Positions 33,873 to 41,577 of a stretch of DNA of 42,056 bases are shown one piece after another. A program made the translations under genes and the position numbers. Every line of letters begins with the position of its first letter. The stretch's first letter is position 1. The notes under the pieces are model-generated. The model made no database searches, was not told where the DNA came from, and saw only the letters and a list, made by a program, of their open reading frames with translations. This DNA is from CAZJYI01 sp964550025 (GTDB lineage Bacteria; Verrucomicrobiota; Kiritimatiellia; UBA8416; CAYOBW01): positions 1 to 42,056 of the forward strand of contig CAZJYI010000101.1 of NCBI GenBank assembly GCA_964550025.1, in the 5' to 3' direction.

Positions 33873-34988
33873 ATGAATAGGATCGTCAGATGTCGCATTG
33901 CCGCGAGACCCTTCGCGGTACTGCTGCTGGTGGGGTGCTGTGCTGCCGTTGCCCAGGAATCCACGAACGCTACGGACGCCGCGGAGGAGATCAACACCTT
34001 GTCTGCCTCGAACGAGATGAGCAATGTGTCTGCCTCGAATGAGATGGACACCGTGTCTGCCGCGAATGTGGCGCGCGTCTTTCCCGGCCGCGTTGTGGTG
34101 GGCGGACGGTTTGGGCAGGAGGACCTGGTGTACCGCCTGGACGGCCTGGTTCCGCTCTGGGCGCCGAGCAACTCCCGGCTGTTCGTGGACGTGGGCGGTT
34201 CTCTCCTCGAGAGTCATGAGCAGGAGGTCAACGCCGGCCTCCTGGGACGGCACCTGTTTTCCGGCGCCGGTCTCATCCTGGGGGCGCGTCTGGGCTACGA
34301 CTCCCGCTGGACCGAGCGCGACAGCCACTATGGCCAACTGGGCGCCGGTCTTGAGTTGATGAGCCGGTGGGTCGACATGCGTGTTCAGTACAGCTACCCG
34401 CTCACGGACCGGGAATTCCTCGACCAGACGTCCCTGGCCGAGACATCAGTCAGCAGGGAGTCGGGCCGGCGGATCACGACCGAGACAACGACGCTCACTC
34501 GTTCGTACGAGGAGGCCCTGGAGGGCCTCGATGCGGAAGCAGGTGTATGGACTCCGTTCCTGGAGGACTACGCGCCGACGGCCGTCTACGCCGGCTATTT
34601 CCACTACTCTTCCGAGGATGGTCAGGACTTCTCGGGCATGAGGGCACGCATTGAGTCGCATGTGCACCGGCAGGTAACCCTTGACGCCGGCTGGCAGGAG
34701 ATCGTCGAGAACGGCGAGGATGAGTTCTATGTCGGCGTCCGTGTCCGCCTGCCTCTGGACGTCTGGAACGGGGTGTGCCTGGGGCCGAGGAACGATGCAT
34801 CCGTGGGCCTTGCCGCGCGCCTCGACGAAGTTCCTCGCCGCATGCATCGTGTTGCCGCGACCCGGACCGAGACCAAAACGGAGACTGCCGAGTCCGTGTC
34901 GCGAAGGTCTGGTTCGGGGAACGGAGACGACGCAGCCTATACCGTGTACCTGGATGACGATGGTGAAGTTGTTGTGGTCCGCTACTGA
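33873..34988 (+). CDS. Stand-alone inverse-autotransporter-type beta-barrel G
   Basis: A 371-aa outer-membrane protein. The signal peptide is PFAVLLLVGCCAAVAQ. Residues about 43-69 hold three copies of a nine-residue repeat (SASNEM type). From about residue 70 to 310 the sequence alternates as amphipathic strands and follows the intimin/invasin barrel pattern: GLVPLWAPSNSRLFVDVGG, then VNAGLLGRHLFSGAGLILGARLGYD, then GQLGAGLELMSRWVDMRVQYSYPL, then FHYSSEDG and VHRQVTLDAGWQEI. The usual passenger of Ig-like domains after the barrel is absent; only a 60-residue polar tail (TETKTETAESV to the end) remains. It begins 57 nt after gene F, in the same direction. It probably forms the outer-membrane pore or anchor for F; a free-standing porin-like role is the alternative. 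Confidence 0.75.
   Translation: MNRIVRCRIAARPFAVLLLVGCCAAVAQESTNATDAAEEINTLSASNEMSNVSASNEMDTVSAANVARVFPGRVVVGGRFGQEDLVYRLDGLVPLWAPSNSRLFVDVGGSLLESHEQEVNAGLLGRHLFSGAGLILGARLGYDSRWTERDSHYGQLGAGLELMSRWVDMRVQYSYPLTDREFLDQTSLAETSVSRESGRRITTETTTLTRSYEEALEGLDAEAGVWTPFLEDYAPTAVYAGYFHYSSEDGQDFSGMRARIESHVHRQVTLDAGWQEIVENGEDEFYVGVRVRLPLDVWNGVCLGPRNDASVGLAARLDEVPRRMHRVAATRTETKTETAESVSRRSGSGNGDDAAYTVYLDDDGEVVVVRY
34001..34080 (+). repeat. 27-nt tandem repeats near the 5' end of barrel gene G
   Basis: GTCTGCCTCGAA starts at 34001 and GTCTGCCTCGAATGAGATG at 34028; GTCTGCCGCGAATGTG starts at 34055. The period is exactly 27 nt, encoding LSASNEMSN, VSASNEMDT and VSAANVARV. Because the period is a multiple of three, changes in copy number would lengthen or shorten the periplasmic linker without a frameshift. 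Confidence 0.8.
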
Positions 34989-35049
34989 GGACCGCGCCGG
35001 TCTCTCTCGCTGCCAAACCCGCCCGTGGCAGGAGACTGCCCGCCTCCCG

Positions 35050-35126
35050 TGGGTCGGAGCGCCTGGCGCGCTCCGCTACGGAGAGTCTTGTCGACAGATG
35101 TAGCGGAAGTCGCGTAGACTTCCGAC
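35050..35126. repeat. Second pair of REP-like GTAG hairpins
   Basis: The first hairpin has a 7-bp stem GGAGCGC/GCGCTCC (35056-35062 with 35068-35074) followed by GCTACGGA, so on the minus strand it reads TCCGTAGC and then the hairpin. The second is TGTAGCGGAAGTC...GACTTCCG, with an 8-bp stem (35104-35111 with 35117-35124). Both share the GTAGCGG foot with the pair at 5293-5354. They lie between barrel gene G and the sulfatase gene and may also end the long transcript. Confidence 0.6.
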
Positions 35127-35188
35127 TTATCTGCGGTACAAGAAAGCAGGTGCCTTGCGCAATTCACACGAAGCGAAATCCACACATC

Positions 35189-36682
35189 ATGAGATCATCC
35201 GTCGCAGCTACTGTCGTGCTCCTCATGCAGCCGCTATCGCTGGTCCACGTTCGGGCTGCGCAGGAGCCGGAAGAGCGGCGGCCGAATATTGTGATGATCT
35301 TCACCGACGATCAGCGGCATGACGCCGTCGGGTACGCGGGCAATACCGCGGTACACACGCCGAACCTCGACCGAATGGCGAGACGGGGCGTGATCTTCCG
35401 AAACTGCTTTGTCAATACCTCGATTTGCGCGGTCAGTCGTGCCAACCTCATCTCCGGTCAGTATCCGGGTCGCCACGGCATCGACGATTTTCACAAGACT
35501 TTCACGGCCCGGCAACTGCGGCAGTCCGTTCCCGCCCGGCTCCGGCGCGCCGGTTACCAGACGGCCCTCATCGGCAAGTGGGGCATTGGCGATTCGCCGG
35601 AACGGACGCGCAAGGGAGCCGCGGTCTTCGACTACTGGGCGGGGCAACCGATGCAGACCTGCTTCTTCCACGAGCCTGATTGCCGATACGTGAACTTCAG
35701 CGGGTTCAAGCGGCCGCTTGATGATCTGTGTGACTGTCCCCCCGACGCGCGCGGCAAGGCCGGCTATCGCAACCGCATCGGCAAGGCCAACTTGCGGTCA
35801 CCGATGCATGTCGACTCAGAAGTGACTCCGCTCCATGTCGAGCGGTTCCTCGAAGGACGCGACGCCGGGAAACCGTTCTGCCTGATGCTGTTCTTCAAGG
35901 CGCCGCATTCGCCGTTCACGGATTGGGACCCGGCAACGGCACATCTCACCGACGGCAAGACCATGCCGGTGCCGAAAGCGGCAACGCTTGCCAACGCGGA
36001 ACGCGAACCGGCGATCGTCAAGCAGTCGCTCGGCCGGCCTTCCGGCATGCGCTACCTCAGGGAGCCGAAGATACTGGACCGCCATCTGCGCGACTACTAC
36101 CGCTTGATCGCCGGCATGGATGCCGGCGTCGGGCGCGTAGTGGAACTGTTGAAGGATCGCGGTCTCGACGCGAACACCGTCTTTCTGTTCACGTCCGACA
36201 ACGGCCACTTCAAAGGCGAGCATGGCCTCGCGGGCAAGTGGCTGATGTACGAACCTTCCCTTCGCGTTCCCGGGTTCATCTGCGACCCGCGCAAGCCGGG
36301 AGAGACAACCAGCGATCGAATGGTCATCACGACCGACTTCTCGGTGACGATGCTGGCGCTCGCGGGAGTCGACATCCCGGACGACATGACGGGGCGGAGC
36401 TTGCTGGCGTTGCGGGATAACTCCGCCGCCGAGTGGCGTTCCGATTTCTACTACGATCACCCTTACGGCCACGGTGGGAAGATTCCGCGTACAACCGGCG
36501 TGCGCGGCGTGCACTACGTATACACCCGCTACGTTGACCACAATCCTCCGTTCGAGCAGCTATTCGATCTGCGTTCCGATCCTGACCAGCTCCACAATCT
36601 GGCGGTTCAGCCGCGACACGCGGAAGTGCTGCGTCGTCTGCGTGACCGTTGCGACTGGCTGGGGCGAGAGGTCGGGCGATGA
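35189..36682 (+). CDS. Secreted sulfatase (S1 family)
   Basis: A 497-aa type I sulfatase with signal peptide VAATVVLLMQPLSLVHVRAAQ. It removes sulfate esters, probably from a polysaccharide. NIVMIFTDDQRHD carries the first metal-binding aspartates; the catalytic motif is SICAVSRANLISGQYPGRHG, with Cys80 as the residue normally converted to formylglycine; LFTSDNGHFKGEHG carries the second metal-binding Asp/Asn. The motif reads C-A-V-S-R, with Val where the classical CxPxR/CxAxR has Pro or Ala. Overall resemblance is to the glucosamine-6-sulfatase/sulfamidase-like sulfatases abundant in PVC bacteria. The ATG at 35189 is chosen because it starts the signal peptide directly; a GTG at 35150 is possible. 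Neither has a strong binding site. Confidence 0.9.
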   Translation: MRSSVAATVVLLMQPLSLVHVRAAQEPEERRPNIVMIFTDDQRHDAVGYAGNTAVHTPNLDRMARRGVIFRNCFVNTSICAVSRANLISGQYPGRHGIDDFHKTFTARQLRQSVPARLRRAGYQTALIGKWGIGDSPERTRKGAAVFDYWAGQPMQTCFFHEPDCRYVNFSGFKRPLDDLCDCPPDARGKAGYRNRIGKANLRSPMHVDSEVTPLHVERFLEGRDAGKPFCLMLFFKAPHSPFTDWDPATAHLTDGKTMPVPKAATLANAEREPAIVKQSLGRPSGMRYLREPKILDRHLRDYYRLIAGMDAGVGRVVELLKDRGLDANTVFLFTSDNGHFKGEHGLAGKWLMYEPSLRVPGFICDPRKPGETTSDRMVITTDFSVTMLALAGVDIPDDMTGRSLLALRDNSAAEWRSDFYYDHPYGHGGKIPRTTGVRGVHYVYTRYVDHNPPFEQLFDLRSDPDQLHNLAVQPRHAEVLRRLRDRCDWLGREVGR

Positions 36683-36881
36683 ACAGTGCCCCGTATTCGA
36701 GGGCCGGCCGCTAGGTGGTGAAGGCGACGAAGACATGGCAGCGGATTGGCATTGCTGGGGAGGCGGAGGGTGCCTACCCACCCAGTGGGACGGTTTTGAC
36801 TTGCCACGTCGGCGATCGAAAACAGACAGTGCAGTTCGCGGACGTAAGGATTGAAGAATTGCCGTAGGGCGAGGATATCAC

Positions 36882-37850
36882 ATGGAAGTATCACCATCAG
36901 TCTACGAACACGCCGCCAAGATGATCGGGCGTATGCCGTGGGAGGTCTCGCGTGACGGAGAGTTGATCTACCAGGCGCACGCCGCGGCCTATGAGTACTA
37001 TCGCCACACGCCGATCATGCCCGGGATCGACATCTATAACCTGGAGCCGGAGGCGTACGGTGCGGTCATCGAGGAGCCGGAAGGATGCGCCATCCCCGCG
37101 ATCGGCAAACATCCGCTGAACGGTGTGGCGGCGCTTCTCGAGCTTCCGCCGCTCAATCCGGCGACCGACGGCAGGATTGGCATGCAGATCCGGGCGGCAC
37201 AGCGGTTGATCGAGCGCTTCCCCGAGGCCAACATTCGTGTGCCCGTCAGCGGTCCCTTCTCGATCGCCAGCAACCTCGTCGGTTTCGACAGTCTGCTGCT
37301 GGAAGCGGCGATGGACCCGGGGCTTGTCGCGAGAGCCATGCGGCACCTGGTAGAGGGACAGGTACGGTTTGCACAGGCGATCAAGGATGCCGGGGTCGAC
37401 GTGGCATTCTTCGAATCGGCCGCGTGTCCGCCGATGCTCTCACCGGCGATGTTCCGCGAGATCGAACTGCCCGCGCTGAAGGAGATCATGGGGCGCATCG
37501 GCGAAGTCGTCGGTCATCCGGTGCCCTGCATCATCGGCGGCAACACGGCCCCGATCGTCGACACCATGCTCGAGACGGGGACAGGCTACCTCGTGGCCCC
37601 GTTCGAAACCGACCAGGAAGCGTTCATGGCGGCCGTGGACGACCGGCTGGATGTCCGCATTCGGATCAACATGGATCTGAGGATTGTCGCGTCCGGGACA
37701 CACGCGGAGATCGAGGCCGAAGCCGACCGTGTCCTGGCCCTGGCGGGCGACCGCCCCAATGTCTGTCTCGGCACCGGCGCACTGCCCTATGAAACGGAGC
37801 CGGAGAACGTCCGCTACCTGATGGCGTACGTTGAGAAGGTGAGTGCTTAG
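36882..37850 (+). CDS. UroD/MtaA-family protein (uroporphyrinogen decarboxylase-like)
   Basis: A 322-aa cytoplasmic protein with the UroD/methyltransferase TIM-barrel pattern: VPVSGPFSIASNLVG (middle of the barrel), AIKDAGVDVAFFESAACP, VPCIIGGNTAPIVDTMLETG and NVCLGTGALPYETEPENVRYL at the end. True HemE enzymes carry an N-terminal arginine-rich substrate motif (RQAGRY-like), which I do not see. This is therefore more likely one of the UroD-like corrinoid-dependent or demethylase-associated proteins common in PVC genomes. GAGG lies 9 nt before the ATG. Neighbours give no cobalamin or methyltransferase partner, so the substrate stays unknown. Confidence 0.8.
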   Translation: MEVSPSVYEHAAKMIGRMPWEVSRDGELIYQAHAAAYEYYRHTPIMPGIDIYNLEPEAYGAVIEEPEGCAIPAIGKHPLNGVAALLELPPLNPATDGRIGMQIRAAQRLIERFPEANIRVPVSGPFSIASNLVGFDSLLLEAAMDPGLVARAMRHLVEGQVRFAQAIKDAGVDVAFFESAACPPMLSPAMFREIELPALKEIMGRIGEVVGHPVPCIIGGNTAPIVDTMLETGTGYLVAPFETDQEAFMAAVDDRLDVRIRINMDLRIVASGTHAEIEAEADRVLALAGDRPNVCLGTGALPYETEPENVRYLMAYVEKVSA

Positions 37851-37873
37851 CCGTAACCGTGCAGCAGGAATGG

Positions 37874-38018
37874 CCACAGGAAGCACATGAGTCACAGAAG
37901 GGAAAGGACTCCTCTGTATTGTTCCATCTCGATGCGGCTCATTGCTCGGTGAGGGATCTCGCCGCTGGGAGCGTAGCCCGCTTCTGCCATGCTTCTGTGC
38001 GTTTTGCGCCTTTTGTGG
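37874..38018. repeat. Imperfect 27-nt inverted repeat pair
   Basis: The left arm (37874-37900, starting CCACAGGAAGCACATGAG) is complementary at 19 of 27 positions to the right arm (37992-38018, CTTCTGTGC... ending TTTTGTGG). The arms are 91 nt apart. The wording (CCACAG-AAGCACA-CACAGAAG) is low-complexity and resembles the degenerate intergenic repeats found in many large environmental genomes. Confidence 0.45.
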
Positions 38019-38027
38019 CGGTTCCTA

Positions 38028-38213
38028 GCCCGCATTTCTCACCGGATTCCGTAGCGAGACGCCGCAGAGTGCTGCCAGTGCGGGTCGAAACGGTGAAATG
38101 CCGGTGAAGCTGTATCGACATACTGTCCGCCACCGGCGGAGCGTTTCGGCGCTTCGATCTGCAATGGCAGTGCTATGCGGTGTCGCAGTAGGGAGGCGGT
38201 GAGAAATGCGGGC
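38028..38213. mobile_element. MITE-like element with 17-bp perfect inverted ends
   Basis: GCCCGCATTTCTCACCG at 38028-38044 and its exact reverse complement at 38197-38213 bound a 186-bp unit with no coding capacity. Size and perfect ends fit a miniature inverted-repeat element or the residue of an insertion sequence. I see no obvious target-site duplication (flanks CCTA and CAGT), so movement is not proven. Confidence 0.5.
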
Positions 38214-38316
38214 CAGTGGGCTGCTGACTCGATCCGCTTTTAACGACGCGCCAACCGGCTTCCCCCCAGGTGTCCGAATCGTGACCGGGCTGTCGGCGGC
38301 GAGCCGGAAGTCGCCG

Positions 38317-39600
38317 CTACCGGTCGTGGAATGTTCGTTTCTCTGTCAGGGGATGTGCCTGTCGCCCCGGCACCGCAACGGCGCCGACGTGGTTGAAACC
38401 TGGTTTCTCTCGGCGTAGGAAATCAAGGTTGCTGTCGACTTCGCCCATGACGACCTCCTTCCAGTCCTTGGGAACATCCTCACGGAGTCTCTCCAAGGGT
38501 TGGACATCCAGTTGACCCAATTGCGGACGGGCATTGCGGATGGGTGAAGCGCCGTTCTTCTTCATGTATTCATCCACGAACAGGTTTCCGAACACGATCG
38601 CCTGGCTCCGGTCCATCCCGTGGATGCGATAGGGGCGGTGGACCTTGAGCATCGTGTTGTGATAGATCCGGACCAACTCCGGCTTCCGGCCGTGATGGGT
38701 CATGATGTGGATGGCGTTCTCGGTGGAGTCGACGAAGACGTTGTCGTGCACCGACAGGCGCCCCGTCCCCTGGAACAGGCTTTCACCCCTGTTGTGGAAG
38801 AACAGGTTGCCGTAAATCTCATAGCGGTCACGCGATCCCGGGCCCGTGGGGGGAAAGGCTCCCACGAGCAGGTTCGGGCGAAGACCGGATTCGCCGCGCG
38901 TGTCGTCCTTGATGAACGTGTTGTAGCGGATCAAGGTGACCGCGTCCTCATTCGGTATCCCGGGCAGGTCTTCCGGTCGAGGATTCTGCCGCTTGATCTG
39001 CATGCAATAGCCCTTGGGGTTCTTGATCACGTTGTGTTCGACGAATCCCCGAATGAACGGCTGGTTGCCGTCCGAGTTCCCGAGGTACAGGCCCGTGCCG
39101 GCGCCGATGATGGTGTTGCCGCGGATGATCCAGTCCCAGGCCGTGACCTTGGTGGAAATGGCCACCGTCTGCTGGTGCCCCCCGTGACCCTCGATCACGT
39201 TGCTCTCGATGGTGATGTGGTGAACGCCGCGGGATGGATTGCCGCCGGCCTTTATGGCGTCGATGTACTTGATGCCCCGGCCGTCGAAGTGCAGATCGCG
39301 AATGGTGATGTAGCTGCAATCGGTGAGATTGATGGTATTCGCTCCCGGGCGGCCGACAAAGACCGTCTTGTTGCCGGCGCCACGGATCGTGATCGGCCGG
39401 CCCTTCTTTCCGTGCATGCCCTTGATGTTCAGGCCGAGCTTGTACTGCCCGGGTGACAGGTGCAGCACATCGCCGGGCTTCAGGGTTGCCGCCTGTCTGC
39501 GGTAGTTGTCCGGATTGGCCCGGATCTCACGGGCCGGGGACGATACTCCCCCGAAAGCGAGACTCGTGGCGAGTATGATACATAGACGGTTGATGTGCAT
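38317..39600 (-). CDS. Secreted right-handed beta-helix protein, polysaccharide-lyase-like
   Basis: A 427-aa protein with signal peptide LCIILATSLAFGGVSSPA. The N-terminus (YRRQAATLKPGDVLHLSPGQY, then GRPITIRGAG) is the opening seen in PL6-type/chondroitinase-B-like beta-helix proteins. It is followed by about ten coils of the form NVIEGHGG, NTIIGAGTGLYLGNSDG, HNVIKNPKG, NLFFHNRGES, NVFVDSTENAIHI and NTMLKVHRP, each with an Asn at the turn. Likely role: lyase or binding protein for an acidic polysaccharide, exported to the periplasm or outside. Catalytic residues cannot be assigned by eye. GGGAG lies about 8 nt before the ATG. It faces the plus-strand genes on both sides and is probably its own transcript. 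Confidence 0.8.
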   Translation of the reverse strand: MHINRLCIILATSLAFGGVSSPAREIRANPDNYRRQAATLKPGDVLHLSPGQYKLGLNIKGMHGKKGRPITIRGAGNKTVFVGRPGANTINLTDCSYITIRDLHFDGRGIKYIDAIKAGGNPSRGVHHITIESNVIEGHGGHQQTVAISTKVTAWDWIIRGNTIIGAGTGLYLGNSDGNQPFIRGFVEHNVIKNPKGYCMQIKRQNPRPEDLPGIPNEDAVTLIRYNTFIKDDTRGESGLRPNLLVGAFPPTGPGSRDRYEIYGNLFFHNRGESLFQGTGRLSVHDNVFVDSTENAIHIMTHHGRKPELVRIYHNTMLKVHRPYRIHGMDRSQAIVFGNLFVDEYMKKNGASPIRNARPQLGQLDVQPLERLREDVPKDWKEVVMGEVDSNLDFLRREKPGFNHVGAVAVPGRQAHPLTEKRTFHDR

Positions 39601-39964
39601 CGCGGGCTCCCGGTTCTCTTCCTCTCAAGCGCGTTTGCCTGGCGGTACCATGGAGTGCTTCCATCGCTTCCTGCCCGGCGAGCTGCCGGATCCTCTCTCC
39701 GACTATTCCGCCGGCAGAACGCTCTGTCAACACCTGAAGAGACGCGCCAGGAACAACATGGTTTCTCCTCCCGCCTTTTCCCGGGCATGGTTGGGCGGGA
39801 CCCGTCTTGGATGTTACCGCGGCGCAGGGCCCGTTCACGCACCGCGAGTTGGACGGAGATTGCCCTCTGTGGCCCGGTGTGCCTGAGGTTTTCGAGTTGT
39901 TGCGGCAACGGCATGTGTGGTATGGCAGTCGGTGAGTGCACTGTATTGAGGAGGAAGTGCCCCT
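39601..39964. other. Intergenic region between divergent genes
   Basis: 364 bp upstream of both the beta-helix gene (minus strand) and the DUF2271-like lipoprotein gene (plus strand), so it should hold both promoters. I cannot pick out hexamers with confidence. A 7-bp inverted repeat, TCCCGCC (39769-39775) and GGCGGGA (39794-39800), is the only structure noticed. No coding region is seen. Confidence 0.5.
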
Positions 39965-40573
39965 ATGTCCCGGATACGCATTCCCGTCGCATTGGCCGTA
40001 CTGCTGATCGGTGTTGCTCTCTTGCAGGGAGGCTGCCGTACGCTGCCCCGCGCCACCGGCGCCCTCGAGATATCCTTCCAGATCCACGACCCGGTGAAAG
40101 CCGATGACGAACGCTTCATCGACCCCCAAACCGTAATCTGGATCGAGGACGGCAAGGGCCGCTACGTCAGGAGCCTGCTGGTCAGCGACTGGCTCGCACT
40201 GGGCGGATGGCGGAAGAAGATGAAGCACTCTGCTCTGAAGGAGACGGACATCATCTGCCCCGAGTGGCAGAAGGCCTCGCGTTGGCCCAGGAAGCACACC
40301 GAGGCGGTGATCGACGCGGTGACGAAGGCAACCCCGCCAACGGGGAAGAGCACGGTCACCGTGAGTTGCGCCGAGCTCGGAATCGGGCACGGCGAATACC
40401 GTTACCACGTGCAGTCCTGCTACACGGGTGACGGCCACTATGTCCTTCGCAGCGGACGCATTTCCGTTGGTGGAACGAACGCTTCGAGCCGGGCCACGGC
40501 AACGTACAATCCCGGCAGGTTGGAGGAGGCTGGTGACATTCTTGGCGACGTGACCGCCAGGTACACGCCCTGA
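39965..40573 (+). CDS. DUF2271-like lipoprotein
   Basis: A 202-aa predicted lipoprotein: signal VALAVLLIGVALL ending in the lipobox LQGGC. The mature part follows the DUF2271 pattern: strand LEISFQIHDP, then VIWIEDGKGRYVRSL, then a W-rich segment, then VIDAVTKATPPTG, then GEYRYHVQSCYTGD and a closing GRISVGG strand. The function of this family is not established; members are periplasmic and often sit near redox or FMN-binding proteins. GGAGGAAG lies about 8 nt before the ATG. Only 23 nt separate it from the Tat aldo/keto reductase gene, so the two are probably one operon and may act in the same periplasmic redox step. Confidence 0.7.
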   Translation: MSRIRIPVALAVLLIGVALLQGGCRTLPRATGALEISFQIHDPVKADDERFIDPQTVIWIEDGKGRYVRSLLVSDWLALGGWRKKMKHSALKETDIICPEWQKASRWPRKHTEAVIDAVTKATPPTGKSTVTVSCAELGIGHGEYRYHVQSCYTGDGHYVLRSGRISVGGTNASSRATATYNPGRLEEAGDILGDVTARYTP

Positions 40574-40596
40574 CGGTATGCCGGGAAAGGAAGAAC

Positions 40597-41577
40597 ATGA
40601 AAGCAAACGAGACTGACCCCGTAAGGCGCGATTTTCTCAGACTGGCCGCGGGGGCATCCTCCGCCACCGTTCTGGCCGCACTCGGGCGGGCGGTCCCCGC
40701 GGTTGCCGCGGACGCCCCGGGACTCCCCAAACGAGCGCTCGGCAAGACGGGCATGCGCATCACGACCCTGGCTTTTGGCGGAGGCAGCCAGTTCCTCAAG
40801 AACAAGAACGGCAAATGGGAACCCCTCCTCGAAAAGGCCGTCGCCGGCGGCGTCAACTACTTCGATACGCACGAGAACTATGGCACGGAAGGCCGCTTTG
40901 GGGAGATCCTCCCTGCGCATCGCGACAAGCTGTACATTGCAACGAAGTTCGACCCGCGGGACGAGAAGGGCATGATGGCGTCTTTCGAACAGAGCCTCAA
41001 ACGCATGAAGACGGATTACGTCGACGTGCTCATGATTCACGACCTGTCGGCCAAGGACAACGTTGAGACGTTGGAGAAGACCGTCTGGAAGAGAATGCAG
41101 CGTCTGAAAGACGAGGGCGCCGCGCGCTTCATCGGTTTCTCGTCCATGCGCAGCTCGGACAAATCCAGGGAGTTCATCGAGAAACTGGCTCCGGACGTGG
41201 CCCTCGTCGCGCTGAATCCGACCAAGTATCGCAGCTATGCCGAGAAGGTGCTGGGGCCGGCCCGGAAGCAGGGCACCGGCGTGCTGGCTATGAAGGTCAT
41301 GCGCGGAATCGTGGGCGTCAACGGGAACACACCGCGTGACCTGATCGGCTACGCGCTCGCCCAGAACGGGGTGACATCGGCCATCGTTGGGCACTACGGG
41401 ATGGAGGTCTTCGAGGAGAACCTGAAGATCGTCCGCGAGCTGGGAGGCGGCAAGGCCATGAGTCTGCAGATGCAGCGCCGGATGGAACACCGGTGCCGGT
41501 CTCTGGCGGGGCCGCGTGCGCTCTGCTGGGCTCGCGCGGACTACCACGACGACGCCCGGGGCGCGGTCTATGCCTGA
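40597..41577 (+). CDS. Tat-exported aldo/keto reductase
   Basis: A 326-aa NADPH-type oxidoreductase of the AKR superfamily with a Tat signal (RRDFLRLAAGASS, then a hydrophobic run ending PAVAA). The catalytic tetrad is visible: Asp90 in FDTHENYG, Tyr95 in the same motif, Lys117 in ATKFD, His148 in MIHDL. The fold begins with KRALGKTGMRITTLAFGGG and ends with the usual NGVTSAIVGHYGMEVFEEN barrel segment and a cysteine-containing tail (GPRALCWARADY). GGAAAGGAAG precedes the ATG. It probably reduces or oxidises a carbohydrate-type aldehyde in the periplasm; substrate and cofactor supply there are unknown. Confidence 0.9.
   Translation: MKANETDPVRRDFLRLAAGASSATVLAALGRAVPAVAADAPGLPKRALGKTGMRITTLAFGGGSQFLKNKNGKWEPLLEKAVAGGVNYFDTHENYGTEGRFGEILPAHRDKLYIATKFDPRDEKGMMASFEQSLKRMKTDYVDVLMIHDLSAKDNVETLEKTVWKRMQRLKDEGAARFIGFSSMRSSDKSREFIEKLAPDVALVALNPTKYRSYAEKVLGPARKQGTGVLAMKVMRGIVGVNGNTPRDLIGYALAQNGVTSAIVGHYGMEVFEENLKIVRELGGGKAMSLQMQRRMEHRCRSLAGPRALCWARADYHDDARGAVYA

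Larger units (their letters stand above)
37851..38316. other. Gene-free gap with repeat elements
   Basis: 466 bp between convergent genes. There is no convincing coding region: short frames lack binding sites and have shadow-like composition. It contains two inverted-repeat structures, an imperfect 27-nt pair (37874-38018) and a perfect 17-bp pair (38028-38213), so it looks like a landing place for small repeats. No intrinsic terminator with a T-run is seen. Confidence 0.6.

Noticed and set aside
36882..37850. HemE (true uroporphyrinogen decarboxylase)
   Set aside because: The N-terminal substrate-binding RQAGRY-type motif is missing and no haem genes are adjacent, so only the broader family is called.
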